Shown: in pieces, positions 50,251 to 59,790 of the stretch
Position numbering within the stretch: position 1 is the stretch's first letter
Layout: each line of letters opens with the position of its first letter
Assembly (NCBI GenBank): GCA_900544405.1
Contig: UQVA01000007.1
Span: 1-64,000, forward strand
Direction: 5' to 3'
Length of the DNA: 64,000 nt
DNA from: an uncultured Eubacteriales bacterium
GTDB lineage: Bacteria > Bacillota > Clostridia > Oscillospirales > Oscillospiraceae
Translations under genes and position numbers: made by a program
The notes under the pieces: generated by a model
What the model was told of the DNA's origin: nothing
The model's input: only the letters and a program-made list of their open reading frames with translations
Databases searched by the model: none

Positions 50251-51420
50251 TTACACCCCGAACAGGCAGGCCAGGCCCTCTTCATCCAGCTTCGAGCCGA
50301 TAACGCACAGCTTGCCGGTAACGTCGGCAGTGCCGAAGCGGACATTCTCCTCACCGGGAACGAAGTCAAAGTGGATCCATTTGCCGTCCTCAGCGGGCAC
50401 GATGCCCTTGGCCCGGAGAATGATGCCGTAACTACCGGAATCCAGACCCGTTAGGGCTTCCTTCACATTCTCCACGGTGAACTTCCGGGAAGTCTCCACA
50501 CCCCAGGAGGTGAACACCTCGTCGGCGTGGTGGTGATGATGGTGATGCTCCTCACCCTCATCGTCCTCGTCATGGTGATGGTGGCAGCAGCAGTGATGCT
50601 CATGCTCGTCATCGTCCTCATCCTCGTCGTGATGGTGATGGCAGCAATGGTGATCGTGGTCGTCATCATCGTCATGGTGATGGTGGCAGCAATGATGCTC
50701 GTCATCATCATCCTCGTCATCATGGTGATGGTGATGATGGTGATGCTCCTCTTCCTCCACGTCTTCCTCTTCTTCCTCCAGCTTCAGCCGCTCCTGCTCC
50801 AATGCCGCCAGCTCCGCAGCCAGAGAAGCCTTACCTTCCATGGCCTCCAGAATCTGGGCACCGGTCAGCTGATCCCAAGGGGTGGTGACAATGGTTGCAA
50901 CAGCGTTATGCTCCCGGATCAGAGCCACGGCAGCGTCCAGCTTATCCTGAGCAATAGAGTCGGTCCGGGACAGGAGGATGGTGGAGGCGGTCTCGATCTG
51001 GTTGTTGTAGAACTCACCGAAGTTCTTCATATAGACCTTCACCTTGGTAGCGTCGGCCACGGCCACAGTGTTGCCCAGGGTCACATCGTCGCCAGTGACT
51101 TTGTTCACGGCACCGATCACATCGGACAGCTTGCCCACACCGGAGGGCTCGATGAGGATACGGTCGGGATGGTACTCGGCAATGACCTTCTTCAGGGCCT
51201 TGCCGAAGTCGCCCACCAGAGAGCAGCAGATGCAGCCGGAGTTCATTTCGGTAATGGCGATTCCAGCCTCCTGCAGAAAGCCGCCGTCAATGCCGATCTC
51301 ACCGAACTCGTTCTCGATGAGGACCAGCTTTTCGCCCTTGTAGCCCTCGGCGATCATTTTCTTGATCAGGGTCGTCTTACCGGCTCCCAGGAATCCGGAG
51401 TAAATGTCGATTTTGGTCAT
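50251..51420 (-). CDS. COG0523 metal GTPase with a His/Cys/Asp-rich stretch
   Basis: 389 residues. P-loop SGFLGAGKTTL (8-16), the metal-relay motif GCICC (62-66) of COG0523 proteins and the switch LIEPSGVGKLSD. Residues 226-298 hold 35 His and 7 Cys among Asp/Glu, with three HHCC-type pairs, a very high-capacity metal-binding stretch. The C-terminal CobW domain is about 305-389. Such proteins act as zinc, cobalt or nickel chaperones. The stretch separates the GTPase and C-terminal domains. It lies 2 bases upstream of the second GTPase. Confidence 0.92.
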   Translation of the reverse strand: MTKIDIYSGFLGAGKTTLIKKMIAEGYKGEKLVLIENEFGEIGIDGGFLQEAGIAITEMNSGCICCSLVGDFGKALKKVIAEYHPDRILIEPSGVGKLSDVIGAVNKVTGDDVTLGNTVAVADATKVKVYMKNFGEFYNNQIETASTILLSRTDSIAQDKLDAAVALIREHNAVATIVTTPWDQLTGAQILEAMEGKASLAAELAALEQERLKLEEEEEDVEEEEHHHHHHHHDDEDDDDEHHCCHHHHDDDDDHDHHCCHHHHDEDEDDDEHEHHCCCHHHHDEDDEGEEHHHHHHHADEVFTSWGVETSRKFTVENVKEALTGLDSGSYGIILRAKGIVPAEDGKWIHFDFVPGEENVRFGTADVTGKLCVIGSKLDEEGLACLFGV

Positions 51421-51493
51421 AAAAACACCTTCTAAAAAGATTTTCTGCTATGTAGTATAGCACTGTTTTTGAAAAATAGCAAGGTTCTGCCGG

Positions 51494-51525
51494 AAAAATC
51501 CCCCGGAAATTGCTTTCCGGGGGAA
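51494..51525 (-). terminator. Terminator of the LCP gene
   Basis: On the minus strand CCCCCGGAAA pairs with TTTCCGGGGG around GCAA, followed by ATTTTTCC. It lies six bases past the LCP stop and 75 bases upstream of nothing else coding in its direction. Confidence 0.85.
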
Positions 51526-51530
51526 TATCA

Positions 51531-53051
51531 TCAGGGTTCGTCCGGCAGTGTCTTTCCGTCCATAACCATGTCGATGAGCTCGATGGCCCGGTCCACGCTG
51601 TCCTGGTCCGGAATCGTCACATACAGGTACTCGCCGGGGGCGGAGCAGGTCTCCCGGGAATCCCCGTAGCCGGTCACGGCATAGGAAACGATGTGCCAGC
51701 TGGCCATGTCGTCCAGCTGCATTTTCACCAGCTTGGAAAGGTCGTTCATGTTGAAGTTGGTGGCGAACATTCCTTCCAGACTGTCCATGATCTGGGTGTA
51801 GTTAGATAGAATGGTAGTGCCGCTGGTGAGCTTCTTCACCACGCCGGTAATGACCTTCATCTGATTCTTGCCACGGTCATTGTCGCCGCCGGGCAGGGCA
51901 TACCGCTCCCGGGCGAAGGCCAGGGCCTCCTCGCCGTTCAGGTCGTTTTCGCCCTGCTGGATATAGAACTCGTTCAGCGCCCAGAACTCATAATCCGAGT
52001 CCACGGTCACGCCGCCGATGGCATTGATGAGGGTCTCGAAGCCGGAGAAGTTGATCTGGGCATAATAGTCGATCTGCTCGTTGTACAGGTCGGACAGGCC
52101 CCGCATGGACACGTCCGTGCCATAAATGCCCAGGTGGGTCAGCTTATCCATGGAGCCGCCGTATTCCGGGTTGGCCACATAATAGTCACGGGGGGTGTTC
52201 AGCAGCAGGATCTGCTTGGTCACAGGATTCACGGCAGCAATGATGTTCACGTCGCTGCGGCTGGAATCCAGCACGGCGCTGCGAGTGTCCGAACCGCTCA
52301 GGTAGAGCAGGAAAGGCTTCTTGGTAATGTCATTGCCGGTGAGTCCGCCCCAGGGGGATGTAGGCTTGGCGGGCGTGTTGTCGCCGTTGGTGGGTTCGGT
52401 CTTGACGGTGGTCACCTGGCTCAGTGTCCGCACCCGGGTGGAGAAGTCCGCATAGCCTTCCGTATCGGAAAGGATGCTGGTATAGGCCTGATTCAGCAGA
52501 ATGGCCCGGACCTCGCCGTTGTACAAAGCCCCCACCAGGTCCACCAGGGTCTCATACCGGCTAAAGCTTACGTTGCCATTCAGATTGTCGCTGATGTGCT
52601 CCATGGCCTGGCGGATATTGTCCTTGTCGAAAGCGTCGGTGTAGCCGAAGGTATCCCCTGCCATGTCTGCAAGGGTGGAAACAGTGTCCTCCTGCAGGAC
52701 GTAGATTTCCACCACGGCGCTGGAAGCCGTGCCGCCGGTGACACGGTCCAGGACCGCCTGCAATTTGTTCACAGCCAGCGTTCCGGCAATGCACCCGGCA
52801 GAAATCAGGAATGCAAGCACATAGGCTACCACCCGGCGTCCGATGCGCTGGTCCTTCTGCCATTTTCCGGTCTTGGGGAAAGCCAGGATGGCCGCAAGCA
52901 GGTCCAGCAGAACCACGATGCCCAGCAAGAGAAAGCCATACTTGGCGGGCAGCATATCCAGCTTCACGATAACGGCCGCAAAGAAGCCCTCACAGGCTGC
53001 CAGCAGCACCAGAAACACCCAGGAAAGTGCGTTCCATTTCGATTTTCTCAT
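51531..53051 (-). CDS. LytR-CpsA-Psr family wall-polymer ligase
   Basis: 506 residues. Three to four membrane segments in the first 105 residues (VFLVLLAACEGFFAAVIVKL, YGFLLLGIVVLLDLLAAILA), an Ala/Thr-rich linker, then the LCP domain with QILLLNTPRDYYVANPEYGG and the later NDLNGEEALAFARERYALPG / DNDRGKNQMKVI blocks. LCP proteins attach teichoic acids or other glycopolymers to peptidoglycan. A second transcript start cannot be seen. Confidence 0.92.
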   Translation of the reverse strand: MRKSKWNALSWVFLVLLAACEGFFAAVIVKLDMLPAKYGFLLLGIVVLLDLLAAILAFPKTGKWQKDQRIGRRVVAYVLAFLISAGCIAGTLAVNKLQAVLDRVTGGTASSAVVEIYVLQEDTVSTLADMAGDTFGYTDAFDKDNIRQAMEHISDNLNGNVSFSRYETLVDLVGALYNGEVRAILLNQAYTSILSDTEGYADFSTRVRTLSQVTTVKTEPTNGDNTPAKPTSPWGGLTGNDITKKPFLLYLSGSDTRSAVLDSSRSDVNIIAAVNPVTKQILLLNTPRDYYVANPEYGGSMDKLTHLGIYGTDVSMRGLSDLYNEQIDYYAQINFSGFETLINAIGGVTVDSDYEFWALNEFYIQQGENDLNGEEALAFARERYALPGGDNDRGKNQMKVITGVVKKLTSGTTILSNYTQIMDSLEGMFATNFNMNDLSKLVKMQLDDMASWHIVSYAVTGYGDSRETCSAPGEYLYVTIPDQDSVDRAIELIDMVMDGKTLPDEP

Positions 53052-53131
53052 ATTCAGCAGTCACCTGTTATCTCTCTAAATTTGTCGAACCAATAGGGAT
53101 GCTCCTATTAAACCACAGTTTGGGCCGTTTG

Positions 53132-55114
53132 TCAACGATCTTCCCGGATAAGGTCCAAGAATTCATCTTCCGTTAATATTTGAATGCCCAGTTCCCGTGC
53201 TTTCCGCTCCTTGGTGCCGGCGTTCTCGCCCACCACCACGAATTTTGTCTTTTTGCTGACGGACCCGGAGACTTTTCCGCCCAGGTTCTCAATCTGCTCC
53301 GTGGCTTCCTCTCTTGTGAACCGGCTCAAGGCTCCGGTCAGCACGAAGGTCATGCCCGCAAATCGCTGGTCCCCCACCTTCCGCAGACTCTGGAAGTTCA
53401 CGCCCGCCTGCCGCAGCCGTTCCAGAAGATGCCTGGACTGGGGCTGGGCAAACCAGTCGGCAATAAACCCGGCAGTGACTTCGCCCACATCCGGGACCTC
53501 CGTCAGTGCTTCCACGCTGGCCTGCTCCAGAGCGTCCAGAGACCCGAAGGCCGTGGCCAGGACTTTTCCGGTCTTGACCCCCACCTGCCGGATGCCAAGA
53601 GCGTAAATGAGGCGGCTCACGTCCCGGCTCTTGCTGTCCTGGATGGCGGAGAGCAGTTTTTTTGCCGCCGTGTCGCCCTTCTGCCACAGGGAGCCCACCT
53701 CCTCCGGCGTCAGATAGTAAATATCCGCCGGGGATTTCAGGTAGCTTTTTTCGATGAGTGCATCCACAATGGCGCTGCCCAGGCCGTCAATATCCATGGC
53801 ATCCCGGCTGACGAAATGGGCGATATTTCGGGAAAGCTGGGCCGGACATTCTGCACCGGTGCAGCGCAGGAAGGCCCCGTCCTCATCCCGCTCGGTCTTG
53901 GCCCCGCATATCGGGCATTTATCCGGCAGGAAATAGGGCACGGAATTTTCCGGCCGCTTGGAAAGGACCACTTCCAGAATTTCCGGGATGATCTCCCCGG
54001 CTTTGCGGATTTTCACCGTGTCACCGATGCGGATGTCCCGCTGGGAAATGAAATCCTGATTGTGCAGCGTGGCATTGGTGACGGTAGTCCCCGCCAGATA
54101 CACGGGGCTGACCACCGCTTTCGGAGTCAGAACGCCAGTACGGCCCACCTGGACCACAATGTCCTCTACCACCGTTTCCTTGATTTCCGGGGGATACTTG
54201 TAGGCCACAGCCCACCGGGGGTATTTGGCGGTGTCCCCCAGCCGTTCCCGCTGGGCCAGATCATTGACCTTGATAACAGCACCGTCGATGTCACAGGTCA
54301 GCTTTTCCCGTTCCGCATCAATGCGGGTCACTTCGGCGCCGATCTCGTCGGGCTTGGAGAGCAGCTTGTGGGGAATGGTGGGAAAGCCCAGGTCTTTCAG
54401 AAAGTCCAGACTTTCCCCGTGGGTCGTGAAAAATTTCCCTTCCGCCAGCTGGATATTGAACACGTAAATGTCCAGTCCCCGCTTGGCGGCGATCTTCGGG
54501 TCCAGCTGCCGCAGAGAACCGGCAGCAGCGTTCCGGGGATTGGCAAACAGGGGCTTCCCCTGCTCCTCCTGGGTCCGGTTCAGCCGCCGGAAGCTGGTTT
54601 TCGGCATGAACACCTCTCCCCGGACGATGAGCCGCTCCGGGGCGTTTTCCAGTACCATGGGAATGGTGTGGATAGTCCGCAGATTCTCCGTCACATCCTC
54701 GCCCATGTTGCCGTCTCCACGGGTGGCTCCCCGGACGAATTGTCCGTTCTCATATTCCAGTGCCACGGAAAGGCCATCGATCTTCGGCTCCACGGAAAAT
54801 ACCGTATCGGGGTCCGCAGCGAGCATCCGATCCACAAAATCCGACAGCTCCTCCTTGGAAAAAACATCCTGTAAACTGTTCAGCGGCACCGGATGGGTAA
54901 CTTTTTCAAATTTAGGCAGGGCCTCGCCGCCCACCCGCTTTGTGGGCGAATCGGCACGGGTCAGCTCCGGGTGGGCCTGCTCCAGTTCCTCCAATTCCCG
55001 CAGCTTCAGATCGTAATCCCGGTCGTCCATGGTGGGATCGTCCAGCACATAATAGCGATAGTTGGCGGCATTCAATTCCTCAACCATCCGGTCCATTTTC
55101 TCTTTGAGTTCCAT
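53132..55114 (-). CDS. ligA: NAD-dependent DNA ligase
   Basis: 660 residues from ATG 55114; the frame runs 15 codons further into yunB. Active-site Lys in VEPKIDGLSVALEY, OB fold GDTVKIRKAGEIIPEILEV, Zn finger CPICG / CTGAECPAQL, HhH repeats and a C-terminal BRCT domain (FAGMTFVLTGALSRF). It seals nicks in replication and repair. Starts 35 bases before the yunB stop. Confidence 0.97.
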   Translation of the reverse strand: MELKEKMDRMVEELNAANYRYYVLDDPTMDDRDYDLKLRELEELEQAHPELTRADSPTKRVGGEALPKFEKVTHPVPLNSLQDVFSKEELSDFVDRMLAADPDTVFSVEPKIDGLSVALEYENGQFVRGATRGDGNMGEDVTENLRTIHTIPMVLENAPERLIVRGEVFMPKTSFRRLNRTQEEQGKPLFANPRNAAAGSLRQLDPKIAAKRGLDIYVFNIQLAEGKFFTTHGESLDFLKDLGFPTIPHKLLSKPDEIGAEVTRIDAEREKLTCDIDGAVIKVNDLAQRERLGDTAKYPRWAVAYKYPPEIKETVVEDIVVQVGRTGVLTPKAVVSPVYLAGTTVTNATLHNQDFISQRDIRIGDTVKIRKAGEIIPEILEVVLSKRPENSVPYFLPDKCPICGAKTERDEDGAFLRCTGAECPAQLSRNIAHFVSRDAMDIDGLGSAIVDALIEKSYLKSPADIYYLTPEEVGSLWQKGDTAAKKLLSAIQDSKSRDVSRLIYALGIRQVGVKTGKVLATAFGSLDALEQASVEALTEVPDVGEVTAGFIADWFAQPQSRHLLERLRQAGVNFQSLRKVGDQRFAGMTFVLTGALSRFTREEATEQIENLGGKVSGSVSKKTKFVVVGENAGTKERKARELGIQILTEDEFLDLIREDR

Positions 55115-55748
55115 AGTTGCCTCCGGTCTGTAAGTAAGTATTGGGCACCTGGCCCACAATGACGGTCTCGGCCACCACCACCTGGCTGGTGACGGTAAAG
55201 CTCTCCGTGGAGCCTAAGATCAGCACGGTCACGTCTACGAACACGTCCATTTTCATCTGCTGCAGCGTCTGGTTGATGCCCGCCTGGGAAAAGCAGCTGG
55301 AAAAGGACGCATCGGAATTGCGGATAGTAAGAATTTCAATGGGAATGGAAAAGCCCCGCCCGGCAAATACCTCCGGCAGCACCAGCGACCCGATGGGTAC
55401 CCCCAGTGCCGAGGAATCCATGTCCAGAATTTCCTGATTAATGAGGGCCAGAGTCTCGGTTTTCAGTCGGTTGATCTCCCCCATGTTTGTTTTCAGAGCG
55501 GTAATGCGGCCCTCCAGGTCCTTCTCAAAGTACACAAGCCGGTCATACTGGATGGTCCCTTCGGCAATTTCCCGGTCCACCGCATCGTTGATGAGGTCCG
55601 AGGTCACGTTTTTCACCTGGGTCTGGGCCAGTTCCGTCAGGACCTTCCGGTATTTTGTCCGCAGGACCAACAGAACGGCCACGGCCAGCAGCGCCAGCAC
55701 CGCCGTCAGGCACAAAATCCGCCGCAGCACCCGCTTCACGGCACCCAC
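55080..55748 (-). CDS. yunB: Sporulation protein YunB
   Basis: 222 residues: one N-terminal membrane segment (ILCLTAVLALLAVAVLLVL) and the YunB domain with LINDAVDREIAEGTIQYDRL, TNMGEINRLKTETLALINQE and LGVPIGSLVLPEVFAGRGF. YunB is made in the mother cell during sporulation. It is upstream of, and overlaps, ligA. Confidence 0.9.
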   Translation of the reverse strand: MGAVKRVLRRILCLTAVLALLAVAVLLVLRTKYRKVLTELAQTQVKNVTSDLINDAVDREIAEGTIQYDRLVYFEKDLEGRITALKTNMGEINRLKTETLALINQEILDMDSSALGVPIGSLVLPEVFAGRGFSIPIEILTIRNSDASFSSCFSQAGINQTLQQMKMDVFVDVTVLILGSTESFTVTSQVVVAETVIVGQVPNTYLQTGGNYGTQRENGPDG

Positions 55749-55784
55749 CCCCTTTCAGGGCAGGATATGCCGCAGCGCTGCCTT

Positions 55785-58157
55785 TTAGGACAGCTTTTTC
55801 ATGCTCTTGAAGGCCGTCTTGGCCAGCAGCTTCTTGGTGCCCACGGTATCAAAGGCGATTTCCAGCAGGGCGTCCCCGCCCATTTTGACAACGGACAGCA
55901 CCATGCCCTTGCCGAAAGCCGTATGCTCCACCATTTCGCCCTGATGCAGTTCCGGGACCTCAGTGGTCGTCACGGACACGGAAGCCCCGTAGCTGGGCAG
56001 GGTATGATGGACCGGGGTCCGGTGGGCATAGCTGTTCTGATTTTGATGATAGCCGCCCCGACGAACGGTAATGTCCTCCGGAATCTCCTTCAGGAACCGG
56101 GAGGGCAGCGTGGCGTTGGTCCGGCCATAGAGCATTCTCTGCCGGGCATAGGAAATGGTCAGGGTCTGCTTGGCCCGGGTGATGGCCACATAGCAAAGCC
56201 GCCGCTCCTCCTCCATTTCCTCCGGGTCGCCGATGGAGCGCATACCGGGGAACAGCCCGTCCTCGAAGCCCACCAGAAACACATGGGGGAATTCCAGGCC
56301 CTTGGCGGAGTGAATGGTCATCATCACCGCCGCATCGTCCCCCTCGTTATACTGCTCGATGTCCGTATAAAGGGCGATTTCTTCCAAAAATCCTTCCAGA
56401 GTCGGCTCCGGGGTGGAATCCATGTAATTCTGAATGCTGGATTTCAGTTCCTGCACGTTTTCCAGCCTTGTGATATTTTCCTCCGTGGGCTTGCCCTGGA
56501 GCATGGCAATGTAGCCGCTGCGAATGAGCAGCGCATCGTAGAATTCTGTCAGGGAAAGGCCCGTATCCAGCAGCTCCCGCATATCGGCGATCATCTGCAC
56601 AAAGGCCTCAAACTTTCCTGCGCTCTTTTCGATGGGCCCGAAGTCCTCCGCATGGGCGACCACATCGTAAAGGGAAATGCCCTCCGCCTGGGCCAGCCGC
56701 TGGGCGGCTTCGATGGTCTTGGCACCCAACCCACGGGGTGGGTTGTTGATGATGCGGCTCAGCCGCAGGTCGTCGTTGGGGTTGTTGACCACGCAGAGAT
56801 AGGACAGCATATCTTTGATTTCCGCCCGGTCGAAGAACCGGGTGCCGCCGATGACCCGGTAGGGAATGCCGTTCCGCTTGAAGGAAAACTCCAAAGCGTT
56901 GGACTGGGCATTGGTCCGGTACAGCACGGCAAAATCCTTGAAATTCTTTCCTCTGGACTTGGCGAGGATCTGCCCCGCCACAAAGTTGCCCTCGCTGTTC
57001 TCGTCCTGGGCCTCATAGACCAGGATGGGTTCCCCGGAGCCGTTGGCGGTCCAGAGCCGCTTGCCCTTCCGGCCCACATTGTGGGAAATGACTGCATTCG
57101 CAGCGTTCAGGATGGACTGGGTGGAACGGTAATTCTGCTCCAGGCGAATGGTCCGGGCGGCGGGGTACTGATTCTCAAAGCTGAGAATATTTTCGATGCT
57201 GGCTCCCCGGAAGCGATAGATGCTCTGATCATCATCGCCCACCACGCAGATATTCTGCTGCTTGCCGGAAAGCAGGCTGGTGAGCAGGTATTGCATGTGG
57301 TTGGTGTCCTGGTACTCGTCCACCAGAACATAGCGGAACTTCCGCTGATAGAATTCCCGGACCTCCGGGAACTGCTGCAACAGCTCCACGGTTTTGAAGA
57401 TAATGTCGTCAAAATCCAGCGCATCGTTGTCCTTCAGCCGCTTCTGGTAGATGGCATACGCCTGGGCAATGGGCTTCATCCGGGAATCGGAGCTGCGCTC
57501 GGCCTTTTCGGCCATTTCCTCCGGGGTGACCATCTTGTCCTTTTCCCGGCTGATGGCGCTCAGGACCATCCGGGCCGGGAAGGTCTTGTCGTCCAGGCCC
57601 ATATCCCGGATGATGCCCTTCATAATGCGCTCGGTGTCGGCAGTATCGTAAATGGCGAAATGCTCCGTGTAGCCCAGGCGTCCGATCTCCCGCCGCAGAA
57701 TGCGGCAGCAGGCGGAGTGGAAGGTCATGGCCCAGATACCGGAGGCCTCCGGGCCGAGAATTTTCGCCAGCCGGTCCTTCAGCTCGTTGGCGGCCTTGTT
57801 GGTGAAGGTAATGGCAATGATGCTCCAGGGCAGGGCCGGGTCCACGGCGCACAGCCGGTCCACCCGTGCCGCATCCTCCTTGGAAAAGGGCTGCTTGACG
57901 GATTCCAGGAAACTCACGTCGTCCTCAGTAATGTTGGCGGGGATATAATCGGAATCGCTGCCGGAGCCGAAGCGGATGAGGTTGGCAATCCGGTTGATGA
58001 GCACCGTGGTCTTTCCGCTGCCCGCACCGGCCAGCAGGAGCAGCGGTCCCTGAGTGGTCAGCGCCGCCTGGAGCTGCATATCGTTCAAATCAGAAAAGCA
58101 CCCGGCAATGGTATTCCGCCGGGCCGTCAAAAATCGTTCTTGTAATTCTTTGGTCAT
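55785..58157 (-). CDS. pcrA: ATP-dependent DNA helicase PcrA/UvrD
   Basis: 790 residues from ATG 58157. Motif I LLLLAGAGSGKTTVLINRIA, II VDEYQDTN, III VVGDDDQSIYRFRGA, IV RLEQNYRST, V TIHSAKGLEFPHVFLVG and VI AITRAKQTLTI are all present. A superfamily 1A helicase for repair and replication. The C-terminal about 70 residues are a PcrA-type tail (GMVLSVVKMGGDALLEIAF). Confidence 0.96.
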   Translation of the reverse strand: MTKELQERFLTARRNTIAGCFSDLNDMQLQAALTTQGPLLLLAGAGSGKTTVLINRIANLIRFGSGSDSDYIPANITEDDVSFLESVKQPFSKEDAARVDRLCAVDPALPWSIIAITFTNKAANELKDRLAKILGPEASGIWAMTFHSACCRILRREIGRLGYTEHFAIYDTADTERIMKGIIRDMGLDDKTFPARMVLSAISREKDKMVTPEEMAEKAERSSDSRMKPIAQAYAIYQKRLKDNDALDFDDIIFKTVELLQQFPEVREFYQRKFRYVLVDEYQDTNHMQYLLTSLLSGKQQNICVVGDDDQSIYRFRGASIENILSFENQYPAARTIRLEQNYRSTQSILNAANAVISHNVGRKGKRLWTANGSGEPILVYEAQDENSEGNFVAGQILAKSRGKNFKDFAVLYRTNAQSNALEFSFKRNGIPYRVIGGTRFFDRAEIKDMLSYLCVVNNPNDDLRLSRIINNPPRGLGAKTIEAAQRLAQAEGISLYDVVAHAEDFGPIEKSAGKFEAFVQMIADMRELLDTGLSLTEFYDALLIRSGYIAMLQGKPTEENITRLENVQELKSSIQNYMDSTPEPTLEGFLEEIALYTDIEQYNEGDDAAVMMTIHSAKGLEFPHVFLVGFEDGLFPGMRSIGDPEEMEEERRLCYVAITRAKQTLTISYARQRMLYGRTNATLPSRFLKEIPEDITVRRGGYHQNQNSYAHRTPVHHTLPSYGASVSVTTTEVPELHQGEMVEHTAFGKGMVLSVVKMGGDALLEIAFDTVGTKKLLAKTAFKSMKKLS

Positions 58158-58227
58158 ATACGCACCTGTCATTCTCTCTATGGTTACGTCTATTTTACCT
58201 TATTTTTCGCAAAAGGTAAAGAGGGAA

Positions 58228-58935
58228 TTATTCCAGCAGGGCCCGCAAATGGCCCAGGGCCTTCTTTTCGATTCTGGAAATCTGCACCTGGGACACCTGC
58301 ATCACCGCCGCCACCCGGCTCTGGGTCAGGCCGTGATAGTAACGCAGGCGGATAACCATGGCTTCTCTGGGTTCCAGCGCATCTACTGCCTGCCGCAGGG
58401 CGATTTTCTCCACCAGCTCCCCTTCCCCGGCAGTGTCCGTCAGGACGTTTTCCAGGGTGAAGCCCTCCTCGCCGTTTTCCTGCTGGATGGACTCCGTTGC
58501 CGCCGTAGCCGATTCCGCCACGGCGATTTGCTCCGGGGTCAGGCCGGTGGCTTCGGAGATTTCCCGCAGGGTCGGCTCCCGGCCCAGCTTCCCCGTCAGG
58601 TCCGTGCGGGCCAGCCGAATGCTCCCCGCCTGCTCTTTTACGCTCCGGGAAACTTTTACCGCTCCATCGTCCCGCAAAAAACGTCGGATTTCTCCGGCGA
58701 TCTTTGGCACGGCATAGGTAGAAAACTGCGTTCCGAATTCCGGGTCGAAGCCCGCCACGGCTTTCAGGAAGCCCAGACACCCCAGCTGGTACAGGTCCTC
58801 CGGGTCCGTGCCCCGGCCCTGGAACCGGCGGACCACGGACCAGATAAGGCCGGTATTTTCATTGAGCAGCGTCTCCCCGGCGTCCCGATCCCCGGATTGG
58901 GCCTTCCGGAGCAGTTCCTGGGTAGAAAGACTCAT
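58228..58935 (-). CDS. sigF: Sporulation sigma factor F
   Basis: 235 residues. Sigma regions 2 (NTGLIWSVVRRF, DPEDLYQLGCLGFLKAVAGF), 3 and 4 (EPREAMVIRLRYYHGLTQSR) as in SigF. The operon order spoIIAA-spoIIAB-sigF and 4-base overlap with spoIIAB settle the identity. It drives forespore gene expression. A stem with a weak U-tract follows the stop at about 58193-58222. Confidence 0.96.
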   Translation of the reverse strand: MSLSTQELLRKAQSGDRDAGETLLNENTGLIWSVVRRFQGRGTDPEDLYQLGCLGFLKAVAGFDPEFGTQFSTYAVPKIAGEIRRFLRDDGAVKVSRSVKEQAGSIRLARTDLTGKLGREPTLREISEATGLTPEQIAVAESATAATESIQQENGEEGFTLENVLTDTAGEGELVEKIALRQAVDALEPREAMVIRLRYYHGLTQSRVAAVMQVSQVQISRIEKKALGHLRALLE

Positions 58936-59363
58936 TGCCGCCGAGCCAACCGACGGCGCATATGTACCGTGGTCCCCTTTCCGGGTATGGACGTGACCTG
59001 CAAGCTAGTCATAAAGCTCTCCATAATGGTAAAGCCCATGCCGCTGCGCTCCGTGCCGCCGGTGGTAAAGGCCGGCCGGCGGGCAGCTTCAATGTCCGCA
59101 ATGCCCACGCCCTTGTCTTTTATCACAATATCCAGCACATTGTCCTTCAATATCCGACAGCGCATGGTGATAAGCCCCAGGGCCTCCGGATAGGCGTGAA
59201 CGATGCAGTTGGTCACGGCCTCCGAAACTGCCGTCCGTATGTCCCCTAATTCCTCCATAGTCGGGTCCAGCTGGGCCGCAAAGCAGGCCACCGCCGACCG
59301 GGCGAAGGCCTCGTTGTTGGACCGGCTGGGAAATTCCAGAATCATGTAATTGTCGAATTTCAT
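58932..59363 (-). CDS. spoIIAB: Anti-sigma F factor
   Basis: 143 residues with GHKL ATPase boxes AVSEAVTNCIVHAYPEA (N box), IVIKDKGVGIADIE (G1) and RSGMGFTIMESFM (G2). It holds SigF inactive and phosphorylates SpoIIAA. It overlaps spoIIAA and sigF by four bases each. Confidence 0.96.
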   Translation of the reverse strand: MKFDNYMILEFPSRSNNEAFARSAVACFAAQLDPTMEELGDIRTAVSEAVTNCIVHAYPEALGLITMRCRILKDNVLDIVIKDKGVGIADIEAARRPAFTTGGTERSGMGFTIMESFMTSLQVTSIPGKGTTVHMRRRLARRQ

Positions 59364-59677
59364 CCTACTGCCTCCCGTATCTCCACCAGTTTGTCAATAC
59401 CCGACGCCCGGAACACCCGCAAGGGCTGCGGCCCCAGACCCGTGAGCATTAAAGTCCCCTCCAGCCGGGTCATGCAGCGCAGGGCGTTGATGACCACCGC
59501 AATGCCGGAGGAATCCACGAAGCTGACCTCCTGAAAATCCAGCACGCAGACCTGCGGCGCATAGGCTTCTATTTTGGCCTCGATGGAACGAATGAAGGCC
59601 TTGGCCCGGTGATGGTCGATCTCCCCGGTCAGGGCCACCGTCAGCTTTCCGTCCTGCAAAAAGCTGGTAAATTGCAT
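59360..59677 (-). CDS. spoIIAA: Anti-sigma F factor antagonist
   Basis: 105 residues with the STAS domain and the phosphorylation Ser in VSFVDSSGIAVVINALRCM. When unphosphorylated it releases SigF from SpoIIAB. AAGGAGGAG precedes its start. It is the first gene of the operon. Confidence 0.96.
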   Translation of the reverse strand: MQFTSFLQDGKLTVALTGEIDHHRAKAFIRSIEAKIEAYAPQVCVLDFQEVSFVDSSGIAVVINALRCMTRLEGTLMLTGLGPQPLRVFRASGIDKLVEIREAVG

Positions 59678-59754
59678 ACGATCTCCTCCTTGGTTCTATT
59701 TTCCATTTCAGTATAGGCAATTTCCCGGTGTTTTGCCGTCGAAATAAGTACGGA

Positions 59755-59782
59755 AATAAAAAAGAGGGCTTAGAAAGCCCTC
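59755..59782 (-). terminator. Terminator of the 59791 gene
   Basis: On the minus strand GAGGGCT pairs with AGCCCTC around TTCTA and is followed by TTTTTTATTT. It lies just past the stop of the secreted protein gene. Confidence 0.85.
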
Positions 59783-59790
59783 AGAAAATT

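Noticed and set aside
50520..50760. GGTGATGATGG-type repeats resembling a satellite or CRISPR
   Set aside because: The repeats are the codons for the His/Asp-rich stretch of a real gene and have no regular spacer structure.
50527..51435. Long plus-strand frame rich in Val and Met opposite the metal GTPase
   Set aside because: It is the antisense image of His and Asp codons in the His-rich stretch (GTG/ATG repeats); it has no ribosome binding site and the minus-strand gene has clear motifs.
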